A stretch of 13,380 nucleotides of DNA from Rikenellaceae bacterium. Its GTDB lineage: Bacteria; Bacteroidota; Bacteroidia; Bacteroidales; Rikenellaceae. This document shows, piece by piece, positions 7,046-13,380 of this stretch. The stretch's first letter is position 1; each line of letters opens with the position of its first letter. A program made the translations under genes and the position numbers. Below the pieces are notes generated by a model. That model saw only the letters and a program-made list of their open reading frames with translations, was not told where the DNA came from and ran no database searches. The stretch lies in the NCBI GenBank assembly GCA_020859875.1, contig JAJBVJ010000060.1, positions 1 to 13,380 on the forward strand. Direction: 5' to 3'.

Positions 7046-9088
7046 CTATTTCACCACCGCTCCCGGCCCTACTTTCGATTCGGGCGACATAAGCGTAAGC
7101 CGACCGGTGGCGGGATCGGCGGCCATAAGGATCATACCCTGCGAAAGGACACCCTTTAGCTCCCGCGGTTCGAGATTGACCAGCACGAGTACCTGCCGTC
7201 CGACGAGCTCTTGGGGAGTGTAGTATTCCGCGATGCCCGAGACTATCTCGCGTTTGTCGAAACCGGTATCTATCTTCAGGCGGAGCAGTTTCTTTGTCTT
7301 GGCGATCTTTTCGGCAGCCATTATCGTTGCCACGCGGATGTCCATACGCCCGAAATCGTCGAAAGCGATGCTTCCCTTTTGCGGTTCTATGGCCACATCC
7401 CGCGAGCCTTCGAGATTTATCTTCCGCGCATCGGCCAATTTTTGCAGCTGACGTTCGATCTGTACATCCTCGATCTTTTCGAACAAAAGTTCGGGTGTGC
7501 CCGTATTGTGTCCGGCCGCAACGAGTCCGCCATTTCCCAGATCGTCCCATCCGATCTTATCCACTGCGAGCATCGAACGGATCTTCCCGGCCGTAAAGGG
7601 CATGAACGGTTCGATCGCAACGGCTAAATTCGCCGTAATCTGGAGCGATACATTTAGTATGGTGGCGACCCTCTGGGGATTATCCTTAAATATTTTCCAG
7701 GGCTCGGTGTCCGCCAGATACTTGTTCCCCAATCGTGCGAACGACATGGCGTCTTTCAACGCTTCCCGGAACCGGTAATGCTCGATATTCTCTTCCAGCG
7801 ACCGGCGAAGCTGCGGCATCTCGGCCAGTACGTCGCGGTCGTAGTCGGTAAGGGGGCCCGCCGCCGGAACCACCCCGTCGAAATATTTACCGGTAAGCAC
7901 AAGAGCCCGGTTTACGAAATTCCCGAGCACGGCAACCAGCTCGTTGTTGTTACGGGCCTGAAAATCTTTCCAGGTAAAGTCGTTGTCTTTGGTTTCCGGC
8001 GCGTTGGCACACAGTACATACCTGAGCACATCCTGTTTTCCGGGGAACTCCTCGAGGTATTCGTGGAGCCATACCGCCCAGTTGCGTGATGTAGAAATTT
8101 TGTCGCTCTCCAGGTTCAGGAATTCGTTTGCCGGGACATTCTCAGGAAGAATGAAGCCGCCGTGCGCCCGGAGCATCGACGGGAAGACGATGCAGTGGAA
8201 CACGATATTGTCTTTACCTATAAAATGCACCAGCTTGGTATCCGGGTCTTTCCAGTATTTTTCCCAATCCGGGGTAAGTTCTTTGGTAGCTGAAATGTAG
8301 CCGATCGGGGCGTCGAACCATACATATAGGACTTTGCCCTCCGCCCCTTCGACCGGCACCGGGATACCCCAGTCCAGATCGCGGCTCACGGCGCGGGGCT
8401 GCAGCCCCAGATCGAGCCAGCTTTTACACTGTCCGTAAACATTTGCCTTCCACTCCTTGTGCTCTTCGAGTATCCATTGCCTCAGGAAAGGCTCGTGCTT
8501 GTCCAGAGGAAGGTACCAGTGGGTGGTCTCGCGCATGACCGGAACAGAACCCGTTATGGTGCTTCTCGGTGCGATCAGGTCGGTGGAATTGAGCGTGCTG
8601 CCGCATTTTTCGCACTGGTCGCCGTAGGCGCGGTCGTTCTGGCAGTGGGGGCACGTACCGGTCACATAGCGGTCGGCAAGGAAGACGCCCGCCTGCTGGT
8701 CGTAGTACTGCATTGTAGTCTGCTCCGTGAATTCACCCTTATCGTAGAGTGTGCGGAAAAAATCGGACGCGGTCTGGGCATGGACGGGGGAAGTGGTACG
8801 GGAATAAATATCGAACGATATGCCTAACTTTTCGAACGACTCTTTTATTATGGCGTTGTACTTGTCGACGATGTCCTGGGGGGTCACCCCTTCGGCACGG
8901 GCCTTTATGGTTATCGGTACCCCGTGTTCGTCTGAACCGCACACCCACACCACGTCCTTTCCGCGTAGGCGCAGGTAGCGGACGTATATATCCGAGGGGA
9001 TATAGACCCCTGCCAGGTGGCCGATATGTACGGGCCCGTTGGCGTATGGCAGTGCCGAGGTGACCAGGTAACGTTTAATCTCTTTCAT
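7046..9088 (-). CDS. metG: Methionyl-tRNA synthetase, long form with C-terminal tRNA-binding domain
   Basis: Charges initiator and elongator tRNA-Met with methionine (class I synthetase, cytoplasmic). The 680-residue protein is the dimeric long form. The HIGH motif is exact at 21-24 (GPVHIGHLAG). The zinc knuckle is a complete four-Cys set, Cys146-x2-Cys149 and Cys159-x2-Cys162. The KMSKS loop is KISTS at 330-334, a common variant in this lineage. An alpha-helical anticodon domain follows. The last roughly 105 residues (about 575-680) form an EMAP/Trbp111-type OB-fold tRNA-binding domain, with 'RMDIRVATI' and 'KREIVSGIA'. It follows ndk after the longest gap of the run (144 bp), where a consensus -7 box and hairpins lie, so it may have its own promoter. 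Confidence 0.98.
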   Translation of the reverse strand: MKEIKRYLVTSALPYANGPVHIGHLAGVYIPSDIYVRYLRLRGKDVVWVCGSDEHGVPITIKARAEGVTPQDIVDKYNAIIKESFEKLGISFDIYSRTTSPVHAQTASDFFRTLYDKGEFTEQTTMQYYDQQAGVFLADRYVTGTCPHCQNDRAYGDQCEKCGSTLNSTDLIAPRSTITGSVPVMRETTHWYLPLDKHEPFLRQWILEEHKEWKANVYGQCKSWLDLGLQPRAVSRDLDWGIPVPVEGAEGKVLYVWFDAPIGYISATKELTPDWEKYWKDPDTKLVHFIGKDNIVFHCIVFPSMLRAHGGFILPENVPANEFLNLESDKISTSRNWAVWLHEYLEEFPGKQDVLRYVLCANAPETKDNDFTWKDFQARNNNELVAVLGNFVNRALVLTGKYFDGVVPAAGPLTDYDRDVLAEMPQLRRSLEENIEHYRFREALKDAMSFARLGNKYLADTEPWKIFKDNPQRVATILNVSLQITANLAVAIEPFMPFTAGKIRSMLAVDKIGWDDLGNGGLVAAGHNTGTPELLFEKIEDVQIERQLQKLADARKINLEGSRDVAIEPQKGSIAFDDFGRMDIRVATIMAAEKIAKTKKLLRLKIDTGFDKREIVSGIAEYYTPQELVGRQVLVLVNLEPRELKGVLSQGMILMAADPATGRLTLMSPESKVGPGAVVK

Positions 9089-9112
9089 TATGTGTCGCAG
9101 CTAATCGTAATC

Positions 9113-9136
9113 GAGGCCCCGCATCCGCAGGGCCTC
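9113..9136 (-). other. GC-rich stem-loop at the predicted 5' end of the metG leader
   Basis: GAGGCCC (9113-9119) pairs exactly with GGGCCTC (9130-9136) around a 10-nt loop that can close two more GC pairs (9121-9122 with 9127-9128) after one mismatch. It lies immediately downstream of the -7 box at 9138-9145, so it would fall at or very near the 5' end of a metG mRNA. It could protect that end from degradation. No T-run follows on the minus strand, which argues against a simple ndk terminator. Confidence 0.4.
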
Positions 9137-9137
9137 A

Positions 9138-9145
9138 CAAAGTTA
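9138..9145 (-). promoter_or_regulatory. Candidate -7 box for metG
   Basis: The plus strand reads CAAAGTTA, which is TAACTTTG on the minus strand, a perfect TAnnTTTG. A TTTG on the minus strand at 9161-9158 is only 12 bp upstream, too close for a normal -33 box, and no better one is seen. The predicted start near 9131-9134 gives a leader of about 45 nt before the metG ATG at 9088. Confidence 0.4.
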
Positions 9146-9161
9146 ATCCATTTTCGCCAAA

Positions 9162-9175
9162 GTGCCTCCCGGCAC
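9162..9175 (-). terminator. Short GNRA-type hairpin downstream of ndk, possible weak terminator
   Basis: GTGCC (9162-9166) and GGCAC (9171-9175) form a 5-bp stem. On the minus strand the loop is GGGA, a GNRA tetraloop, and the stem is followed by TTTGG. It lies 57 bp after the ndk stop and just upstream of the metG -7 box, which fits a boundary between the two genes. The T-run is too short for a confident intrinsic terminator. An overlapping alternative pairing, CCCGG-CA-CCGGG (9168-9179), is mutually exclusive with it. Confidence 0.25.
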
Positions 9176-9232
9176 CGGGAATTAATATAAGTGTAATCCG
9201 CTGGTCGGGTTGCCGGGCAAACCGTCACCGGG

Positions 9233-9676
9233 TTATATCATGGGGAAATTATATTCGGCTTCCATAATATCTTCCGGCGCGAACCACTGGCTCCACTCCC
9301 GCCGGGCATTTTCGTCGCTGTCCGAGGCGTGGATCGCGTTGCGCGTCAGGCTGTCGGCAAAGAGTTTGCGGATCGTGCCCTCCTTGGCGTTGGCCGGGTT
9401 CGTAGCCCCGACGAGCTCCCGCAGGGTCGCCACCGCATCTTCCCGTTCTACGATGGCCACGATGGAGGGCCCCGAGGTCATAAAGTCCACCAGTTCGTCG
9501 AAGAAGGGCTTGCCGATATGTTCGCCGTAGAACCGGTAAGCATCGTTCCTGCTGAAACAGACCATGCGGACGGCCCGCAGCGTGAAGCCGGCCCCAATTA
9601 TCATGTCCAATATCTTGCCGGTGCTGCCTTTGGCCACCGCGTTCGGCTTGATGATGGTAAAGCTCCTGGTTTTCAT
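9233..9676 (-). CDS. ndk: Nucleoside diphosphate kinase
   Basis: Transfers the gamma phosphate of ATP to other (d)NDPs through a phosphohistidine, balancing nucleotide pools in the cytoplasm. The 147 residues are the usual length for a bacterial Ndk. The N-terminal 'FTIIKPNAV' block with Lys10 is present. The phosphorylated histidine is His116 in 'TRNAIHASDSDENARRE', where the more common form is NAVHGSDS. Gly-Ser after the usual His is thus Ala-Ser here, a mild change. The start at 9676 follows an AT-rich 67-bp gap with a perfect inverted repeat, so it may have its own promoter or share the gltA transcript. Confidence 0.97.
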   Translation of the reverse strand: MKTRSFTIIKPNAVAKGSTGKILDMIIGAGFTLRAVRMVCFSRNDAYRFYGEHIGKPFFDELVDFMTSGPSIVAIVEREDAVATLRELVGATNPANAKEGTIRKLFADSLTRNAIHASDSDENARREWSQWFAPEDIMEAEYNFPMI

Positions 9677-9707
9677 TTCGATCGTTTTTAAGTGATCTAA
9701 GATACGA

Positions 9708-9731
9708 TTTTTATCTGCTTAAAGATAAAAA
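9708..9731. repeat. Perfect 9-bp inverted repeat between gltA and ndk
   Basis: TTTTTATCT (9708-9716) and AGATAAAAA (9723-9731) are exact reverse complements around a 6-nt spacer (GCTTAA). The element lies 12 bp after the gltA stop and 31 bp before the ndk start. As RNA it is an AT-rich hairpin and would be a poor intrinsic terminator. As DNA it could be an operator or part of an ndk promoter: the minus strand has TATCTTTA at 9727-9720, one mismatch from TAnnTTTG. Confidence 0.4.
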
Positions 9732-9743
9732 AGACCGGGGAAT

Positions 9744-11138
9744 TTACCTCTGGGAGATCGGTATGAATTTTTTAGGAGTTTCGATCACGTTCTTGTATGC
9801 CGGACGGATTATGCGCCGGCTTTCGAAATTGAGCTCTTCGATACGGTGGGCCGTCCACCCGGTGATGCGGCTCATTGCGAACAGCGGGGTGAATACCTCT
9901 TCGGGAAGACCGATCATCTCGTAAACGAAACCCGAATAAAAGTCCACATTCGCGCAGACCCGTTTGTTGACCTGGTTACCTTTGAAGGCCATGAAATTCT
10001 CTACCGCCCTCTCTTCCAACAGTTCGAGGAATGCGAATTCATCCTCGCGTCCCTTTTCCCGTGCCAGTTTGCGGGCCATCTCTTTGAGAAGCAGGGCCCG
10101 CGGGTCGGATACGGTGTAAACGGCATGGCCGATCCCGTATATAAGCCCTTTGCGGTCGTAAACCTCTTTGCGGAGCATCCTCATTAGGTAGGCGTCGACC
10201 TCGGCTATGTTCGTCCAGTCCGATATGGCATTTTTGAGGTGATGGAACTGGTCGATAACCTGCAAATTGGCTCCCCCGTGCAGCGGGCCCTTCAGCGAGC
10301 CTATAGCCGCGGCGATTGAGGAATAAGTATCGGTTCCCGACGAACTGGTGACACGGACGGTAAACGACGAATTGTTCCCACCGCCGTGTTCCGCATGGAG
10401 GATAAGCGACAGGTCGAGAATCCGCGCTTCGAGTTCCGTATACCGCCCCTTGAGCATGTGGAGAAAGTTCTCCGCGATCGATAGATGCGGCTTGGGATGG
10501 TGTATATGCAGGGCCTTGCCTTTACGGTTGTGCCGGTAGGCGTTATATGCATAGGCTATAATGGTCGGGAATTTGGCGATAAGATCGACCGACTGGCGGA
10601 TCAGATTGTCATGCGAGGTGTCGTCCGGATTTTCATCGAAGATGTATAGCTCCATCACGCAGCGGGCAAGGATATTCATAATATTCTGGCCTTCCAGCTC
10701 CAGGATGTTCATCTTCATCTTGGGCTCCAGATCCATCTGGCGGCCCAGAAGGTCGCAGAAGGTCTCATACTCCTCTTTATTGGGCAGATAACCCGACATC
10801 AGCAGAAATGCGGTCTCTTCGAAACCGAACCGCTCTTCCTTATATAACCCTTTCACGAGGTCTTCCACATCGACACCCCGATACAGCAGGCGCCCCGGGA
10901 TAGCTTTGATGGGTTGCCCGTCCACCCGCTGGTATCCCACCACGTCACCGATGGTCGTTAGCCCCACCAGGACGCCCGAGTGGTCTTCGTTACGGAGTCC
11001 GCGTTTGACGTTGTATCGGACGAATAGCTGTTGGTCTATACTACTTGTAGTGCGTATCGAATCGGAAAGTTTGGAGAGGAGGTGGTCGATCTTTTCGCTT
11101 TGCTGGTTCTTCGCATTCGTCGTTTTACTCGTTTTCAT
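9744..11138 (-). CDS. gltA: Citrate synthase (Si type)
   Basis: Condenses oxaloacetate and acetyl-CoA to citrate, the entry step of the oxidative TCA branch. The frame extends to an ATG at 11177, but that start would overlap the end of icd. The ATG at 11138 leaves a 28-bp gap and gives 464 residues with a polar N-terminus (MKTSKTTNAKNQQ), so I prefer it. Catalytic residues are visible as His251 (LHAEHGGGNNSS), His287 (GPLHGGAN) and Asp399 (NVDFYSGFVY), and 'GIGHAVYTVSDPRA' is at 335-348. In the E. coli enzyme the last block reads GHRVYK. The Ala-for-Arg form is one I associate with the Clostridium/Bacteroides-type enzymes, so I read it as a subfamily feature. Together with icd and acn it forms a three-gene set for 2-oxoglutarate synthesis. 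Confidence 0.96.
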   Translation of the reverse strand: MKTSKTTNAKNQQSEKIDHLLSKLSDSIRTTSSIDQQLFVRYNVKRGLRNEDHSGVLVGLTTIGDVVGYQRVDGQPIKAIPGRLLYRGVDVEDLVKGLYKEERFGFEETAFLLMSGYLPNKEEYETFCDLLGRQMDLEPKMKMNILELEGQNIMNILARCVMELYIFDENPDDTSHDNLIRQSVDLIAKFPTIIAYAYNAYRHNRKGKALHIHHPKPHLSIAENFLHMLKGRYTELEARILDLSLILHAEHGGGNNSSFTVRVTSSSGTDTYSSIAAAIGSLKGPLHGGANLQVIDQFHHLKNAISDWTNIAEVDAYLMRMLRKEVYDRKGLIYGIGHAVYTVSDPRALLLKEMARKLAREKGREDEFAFLELLEERAVENFMAFKGNQVNKRVCANVDFYSGFVYEMIGLPEEVFTPLFAMSRITGWTAHRIEELNFESRRIIRPAYKNVIETPKKFIPISQR

Positions 11139-11166
11139 ATGGCATCCGTTTATAGATTGTATATTC

Positions 11167-12426
11167 TTAAATTGCATTTATCAGCTGGCGGGTGAACTCG
11201 CCGGTCGAGAGTGCTTGTCCGCCCGGCATAAAGCGGGCCAGGTCGCCGGTTGCCCGTCCCCGGCGGAAAGAGGCTTCGATGGCGGAGGTGACGGCCGCCG
11301 CCGCCTCTCTCCAGCCCAGATATTCCAGCATCATCACGGCCGAAAGAATTATCGAGCAGGGATTGACGATATTCTTCCCGGCAATGTCCGGAGCCGTGCC
11401 GTGAGTGGCCTCGAATACCGCATGGCCCGTGGTGTAATTGATATTGGCTCCCGGGGCTATCCCGATTCCTCCCACCATAGCTGCCAGCTGATCGGAAATG
11501 TAATCGCCGTTGAGGTTGAGGGTGGCGATCACCGAATACTTTTCAGGTGTGAGAAGGGTATTTTGCAGGAAGGCGTCGGCTATAGCGTCGTTAACTATAA
11601 CCTTCCCCTGCGCCCTGGCCTGCATGAGTTCGTCCTCAGCCGCTTCGCGTCCCGCTTCCTTTACGGTTTTTTCATAGGTGCGCACGGTGTACGTTTGCGC
11701 TGCAAAATCCTGCTCCGCAAGGTCGTATCCCCAGTTGCGGAACCCACCCTCGGTATACTTCATAATATTGCCTTTGTGGACGAGGGTCACGGTGGGAAGA
11801 CCATTCTTTACGGCGTATTCGATTGCCGCACGGACAAGCCTCCGGGTGCCCTCCCGGGATACGGGTTTTACACCGAAAGAGGAACTTTCGGGGAACCGCA
11901 CCTTCGTAACGCCCATCTCCCCGCTAAGGAACCTGTAGAATTTTTCTGCCTCGGGGCTTCCCGCCTGCCATTCGATACCTGCATAAATATCTTCGGTATT
12001 TTCGCGGAAGATCACCATATCGACCTTCTCGGGTTCCTTCAAAGGCGAAGCGACACCGGGGAACCACCTCACCGGACGAAGACAGACATAGAGGTCGAGA
12101 GTCTGGCGCATAGCCACATTCAGCGAGCGTATACCCTCTCCGACGGGGGTCATAAGCGGGCCTTTTATGCCCACGAGGTAATCCCGGAAAGATTCGAGTG
12201 TCTCGTCGGGAAGCCAGTTGCCGCACCGTTCGAATGCCTTACCCCCGGCCAGCTGTTCCATCCACTCGATGCGGCGCCCACCGCCGTAGTTTTTGTCGAC
12301 AGCCGCATCTAATACGGCGCGCATCGCACGGGTCACTTCCGGCCCTACGCCGTCACCCTCGATAAAGGGTATCGTGGGATTATCGGGTACGGAGATCATA
12401 TCTCCGTTCATTGTTATTTTAGCCAT
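11167..12426 (-). CDS. icd: Isocitrate dehydrogenase, predicted NAD+-preferring
   Basis: Oxidatively decarboxylates isocitrate to 2-oxoglutarate. The 419 residues closely parallel E. coli Icd (416). Substrate-site blocks are clear: 'GEGIRSLNVAMRQ' with Ser101 (the E. coli Ser113 position), 'CLRPVRWFPGVASP' (115-128), 'VIFRENTEDIYAGIEW' (138-153) and 'LVHKGNIMKYTEG'. The coenzyme loop reads 'HGTAPDIAGKNIVNP' (342-356). The E. coli NADP+ determinants Lys344 and Tyr345 are Asp347 and Ile348 here, the pair typical of NAD+ enzymes. The E. coli Tyr391 position is Gly394, while Arg395 is kept as Arg398. I therefore predict NAD+ preference, though the retained Arg leaves dual specificity open. The gene is 87 bp after acn and 28 bp before gltA. 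Confidence 0.95.
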   Translation of the reverse strand: MAKITMNGDMISVPDNPTIPFIEGDGVGPEVTRAMRAVLDAAVDKNYGGGRRIEWMEQLAGGKAFERCGNWLPDETLESFRDYLVGIKGPLMTPVGEGIRSLNVAMRQTLDLYVCLRPVRWFPGVASPLKEPEKVDMVIFRENTEDIYAGIEWQAGSPEAEKFYRFLSGEMGVTKVRFPESSSFGVKPVSREGTRRLVRAAIEYAVKNGLPTVTLVHKGNIMKYTEGGFRNWGYDLAEQDFAAQTYTVRTYEKTVKEAGREAAEDELMQARAQGKVIVNDAIADAFLQNTLLTPEKYSVIATLNLNGDYISDQLAAMVGGIGIAPGANINYTTGHAVFEATHGTAPDIAGKNIVNPCSIILSAVMMLEYLGWREAAAAVTSAIEASFRRGRATGDLARFMPGGQALSTGEFTRQLINAI

Positions 12427-12450
12427 TTGTATTGTCGCTTCTATTTATAG

Positions 12451-12494
12451 AACCCGTCGGTCGCTGCTTTTGGTTTTAAGACGGCCGGCGGGTT
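12451..12494. other. Long imperfect hairpin in the acn-icd gap
   Basis: Arms at 12451-12463 (AACCCGTCGGTCG) and 12482-12494 (CGGCCGGCGGGTT) pair over 13 positions around an 18-nt loop. Eleven are Watson-Crick pairs. The two others are U-G wobbles in plus-strand RNA but C-A mismatches in the minus-strand mRNA. It sits 24 nt upstream of the icd start, between the acn stop and the icd ATG. No T-run follows on the minus strand. It could be an mRNA processing or stabilising element or a regulatory leader of icd. Confidence 0.4.
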
Positions 12495-12501
12495 TCCATA
12501 T

Positions 12502-12519
12502 TTATCCGGATAATTATCC
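12502..12519. repeat. Three tandem alternating TTATCC/GGATAA half-sites over the acn stop codon
   Basis: TTATCCGGATAATTATCC consists of three 6-bp half-sites (12502-12507, 12508-12513, 12514-12519) in alternating orientation, making two overlapping perfect 12-bp palindromes. The third half-site includes the acn stop codon (complement of 12514-12516). It could be a binding site upstream of icd or chance. Confidence 0.25.
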
Positions 12520-13380
12520 CTTGTAATTGAGGGCCGCCCCGGCTTTGAGCCATTTTATCTGCAGGTCGTTGTAGGTGTGTTCCGCTAAGATCCTGTCCTG
12601 GGTTCCGTCCGCGTGGCGGACAAGTATGACCAAGGGAACCCCCGGGGCGATATTCTCCACACCATCGATTGTAAAACGGTCGTCTTCCCGTATCTTGTCG
12701 TAATCGCCTTTATCCCTGAATGTCAGGGCGAGCACTCCTTGTTTTTTCAGGTTTGTCTCATGGATGCGGGCGAACGATTTTACAAGTATGGCCTTGACGT
12801 TGAGGAATCTGGGTTCCATCGCAGCATGTTCGCGAGAGGAGCCTTCCCCGTAGTTTTCCTCCGCGACCACTATCGATCCGACCCCGCGATCCTTATAGGC
12901 GCGGGCCACTTGCGACACCTGGCCGTAAGTCCCGTCGAGCAGGTTGAGCACACGGTTGGTCTGGCCGCCGAAAGCATTTACGGCACCCATTAGCAGATTG
13001 CCGGAAATATTTTCGAGGTGGCCCCGGTACCGAAGCCACGGGCCAGCCATAGAAATGTGGTCGGTCGTGCATTTACCCTGCGCCTTTATAAGAAGGGGCA
13101 TATCGGAAAAACTTCCGGTGTCCATTGCCGCGAAGGGCTCGAGTCTCTGGAGCCTTTGCGATTCCGGGTCGATCGCCACCTCGACGGCGGTGCCGTTATC
13201 GGAAGGGGCGAGGTAACCTTCTGTGCCCCCGGCAAGACCGGCGGCCGGGAGGGCTTCCCCGGTGGGCGGGTCGAGTTTGACCTGGTCGCCTTTTTCGTTT
13301 GTAAGCATGTCGGTGAGGGGGTTGAACCGGAGGTCGCCCGCGATGCCACACGCCGTCCCTCTGTCCGGAGCGGCGACGAA
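12514..13380 (-). CDS. acn: Aconitate hydratase, C-terminal 288 residues (5' part beyond the window)
   Basis: Isomerises citrate to isocitrate with a [4Fe-4S] cluster. The frame stays open past the Met at 13308 to the window edge, and the extra 24 residues (including 'AGDLRFNPLTD') match the aconitase pattern, so that Met is internal. The visible part resembles mitochondrial-type aconitase (about 750 residues) rather than the longer AcnA or AcnB. It has 'KCTTDHISMAGPWLRYRGH', the swivel-domain signature 'ENYGEGSSREHAAMEPR' with the substrate-binding Ser/Arg, and 'KSFARIHETNLKKQG'. The cluster cysteines lie upstream, outside the window. It is first in the visible minus-strand run, followed by icd and gltA, so the three steps from oxaloacetate to 2-oxoglutarate are encoded together. 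The acn symbol is used generically; acnA would also be seen in databases. Confidence 0.95.
   Translation of the reverse strand, partial: FVAAPDRGTACGIAGDLRFNPLTDMLTNEKGDQVKLDPPTGEALPAAGLAGGTEGYLAPSDNGTAVEVAIDPESQRLQRLEPFAAMDTGSFSDMPLLIKAQGKCTTDHISMAGPWLRYRGHLENISGNLLMGAVNAFGGQTNRVLNLLDGTYGQVSQVARAYKDRGVGSIVVAEENYGEGSSREHAAMEPRFLNVKAILVKSFARIHETNLKKQGVLALTFRDKGDYDKIREDDRFTIDGVENIAPGVPLVILVRHADGTQDRILAEHTYNDLQIKWLKAGAALNYKG

Noticed and set aside
11139..11177. Upstream start of gltA at 11177
   Set aside because: It overlaps the icd coding end; the ATG at 11138 leaves a clean 28-bp gap and a normal citrate synthase N-terminus.
10906..12312. 468-codon plus-strand open frame antisense to icd and the start of gltA
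   Set aside because: It lies opposite a full-length, motif-complete icd, its product has no recognisable domain, and long antisense frames are expected from the GC-rich third positions here.
1..13380. CRISPR arrays, insertion sequences, att sites, tRNA or rRNA genes
   Set aside because: I saw no regularly spaced repeats, transposase-like products, long terminal inverted repeats or cloverleaf-compatible sequence; the gene content is core metabolism throughout.

Overview
The window reads as ordinary chromosomal core-metabolism DNA from a member of the Bacteroidetes, most likely order Bacteroidales (an Alistipes/Rikenellaceae-like organism is my guess from protein style and the roughly 50% or slightly higher GC judged by eye). 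Supporting signs are starts without Shine-Dalgarno sequences and preceded by AT-rich leaders, intergenic TAnnTTTG (-7) promoter boxes of the Bacteroidetes primary sigma factor, an acn-icd-gltA gene order, and a protein ending in an outer-membrane beta-barrel with a C-terminal Phe. I see no mobile element, phage gene, CRISPR array, tRNA or rRNA.

Layout. At the left edge (1-30, minus) are the first ten codons of a divergent gene, possibly an ABC-F ATPase. A compact divergent promoter region (about 60-125) carries two TAATTTTG boxes placed symmetrically around a perfect 17-bp palindrome. To the right, on the plus strand, lie manA (mannose-6-phosphate isomerase) and a YitT-family membrane protein, probably one transcript. 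They converge on a long co-directional minus-strand run. Read in the direction of transcription from the right edge, this is aconitase (its 5' end outside the window), isocitrate dehydrogenase, citrate synthase, nucleoside diphosphate kinase, methionyl-tRNA synthetase, branched-chain aminotransferase, tyrosyl-tRNA synthetase, an M28-peptidase-like protein fused to an outer-membrane beta-barrel, and ammonia-dependent asparagine synthetase. Gaps in this run are 21-144 bp, and three of them contain inverted repeats that may be terminators, leader hairpins or operators. No gene-free stretch exceeds 300 bases.

How the genes fit together. Acn, Icd and GltA form the oxidative branch from oxaloacetate and acetyl-CoA to 2-oxoglutarate. 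This feeds glutamate, the amino donor for IlvE. MetG, TyrS and AsnA (itself built on a class II synthetase fold) act in amino acid activation and synthesis, and Ndk supplies nucleoside triphosphates. The run is therefore a biosynthesis and translation block.

The most unusual item is the 476-residue secreted protein at 3181-4611. Its N-terminal M28 domain keeps four metal-ligand positions but appears to have lost the general-base Glu (Phe instead) and the last zinc His (Gln instead), and it is joined in one frame to a C-terminal beta-barrel. It may be an outer-membrane-anchored pseudopeptidase. A second point is that the isocitrate dehydrogenase carries Asp-Ile at the coenzyme-specificity positions, which predicts NAD+ rather than NADP+ use. 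Nothing here looks like a complete undescribed system.
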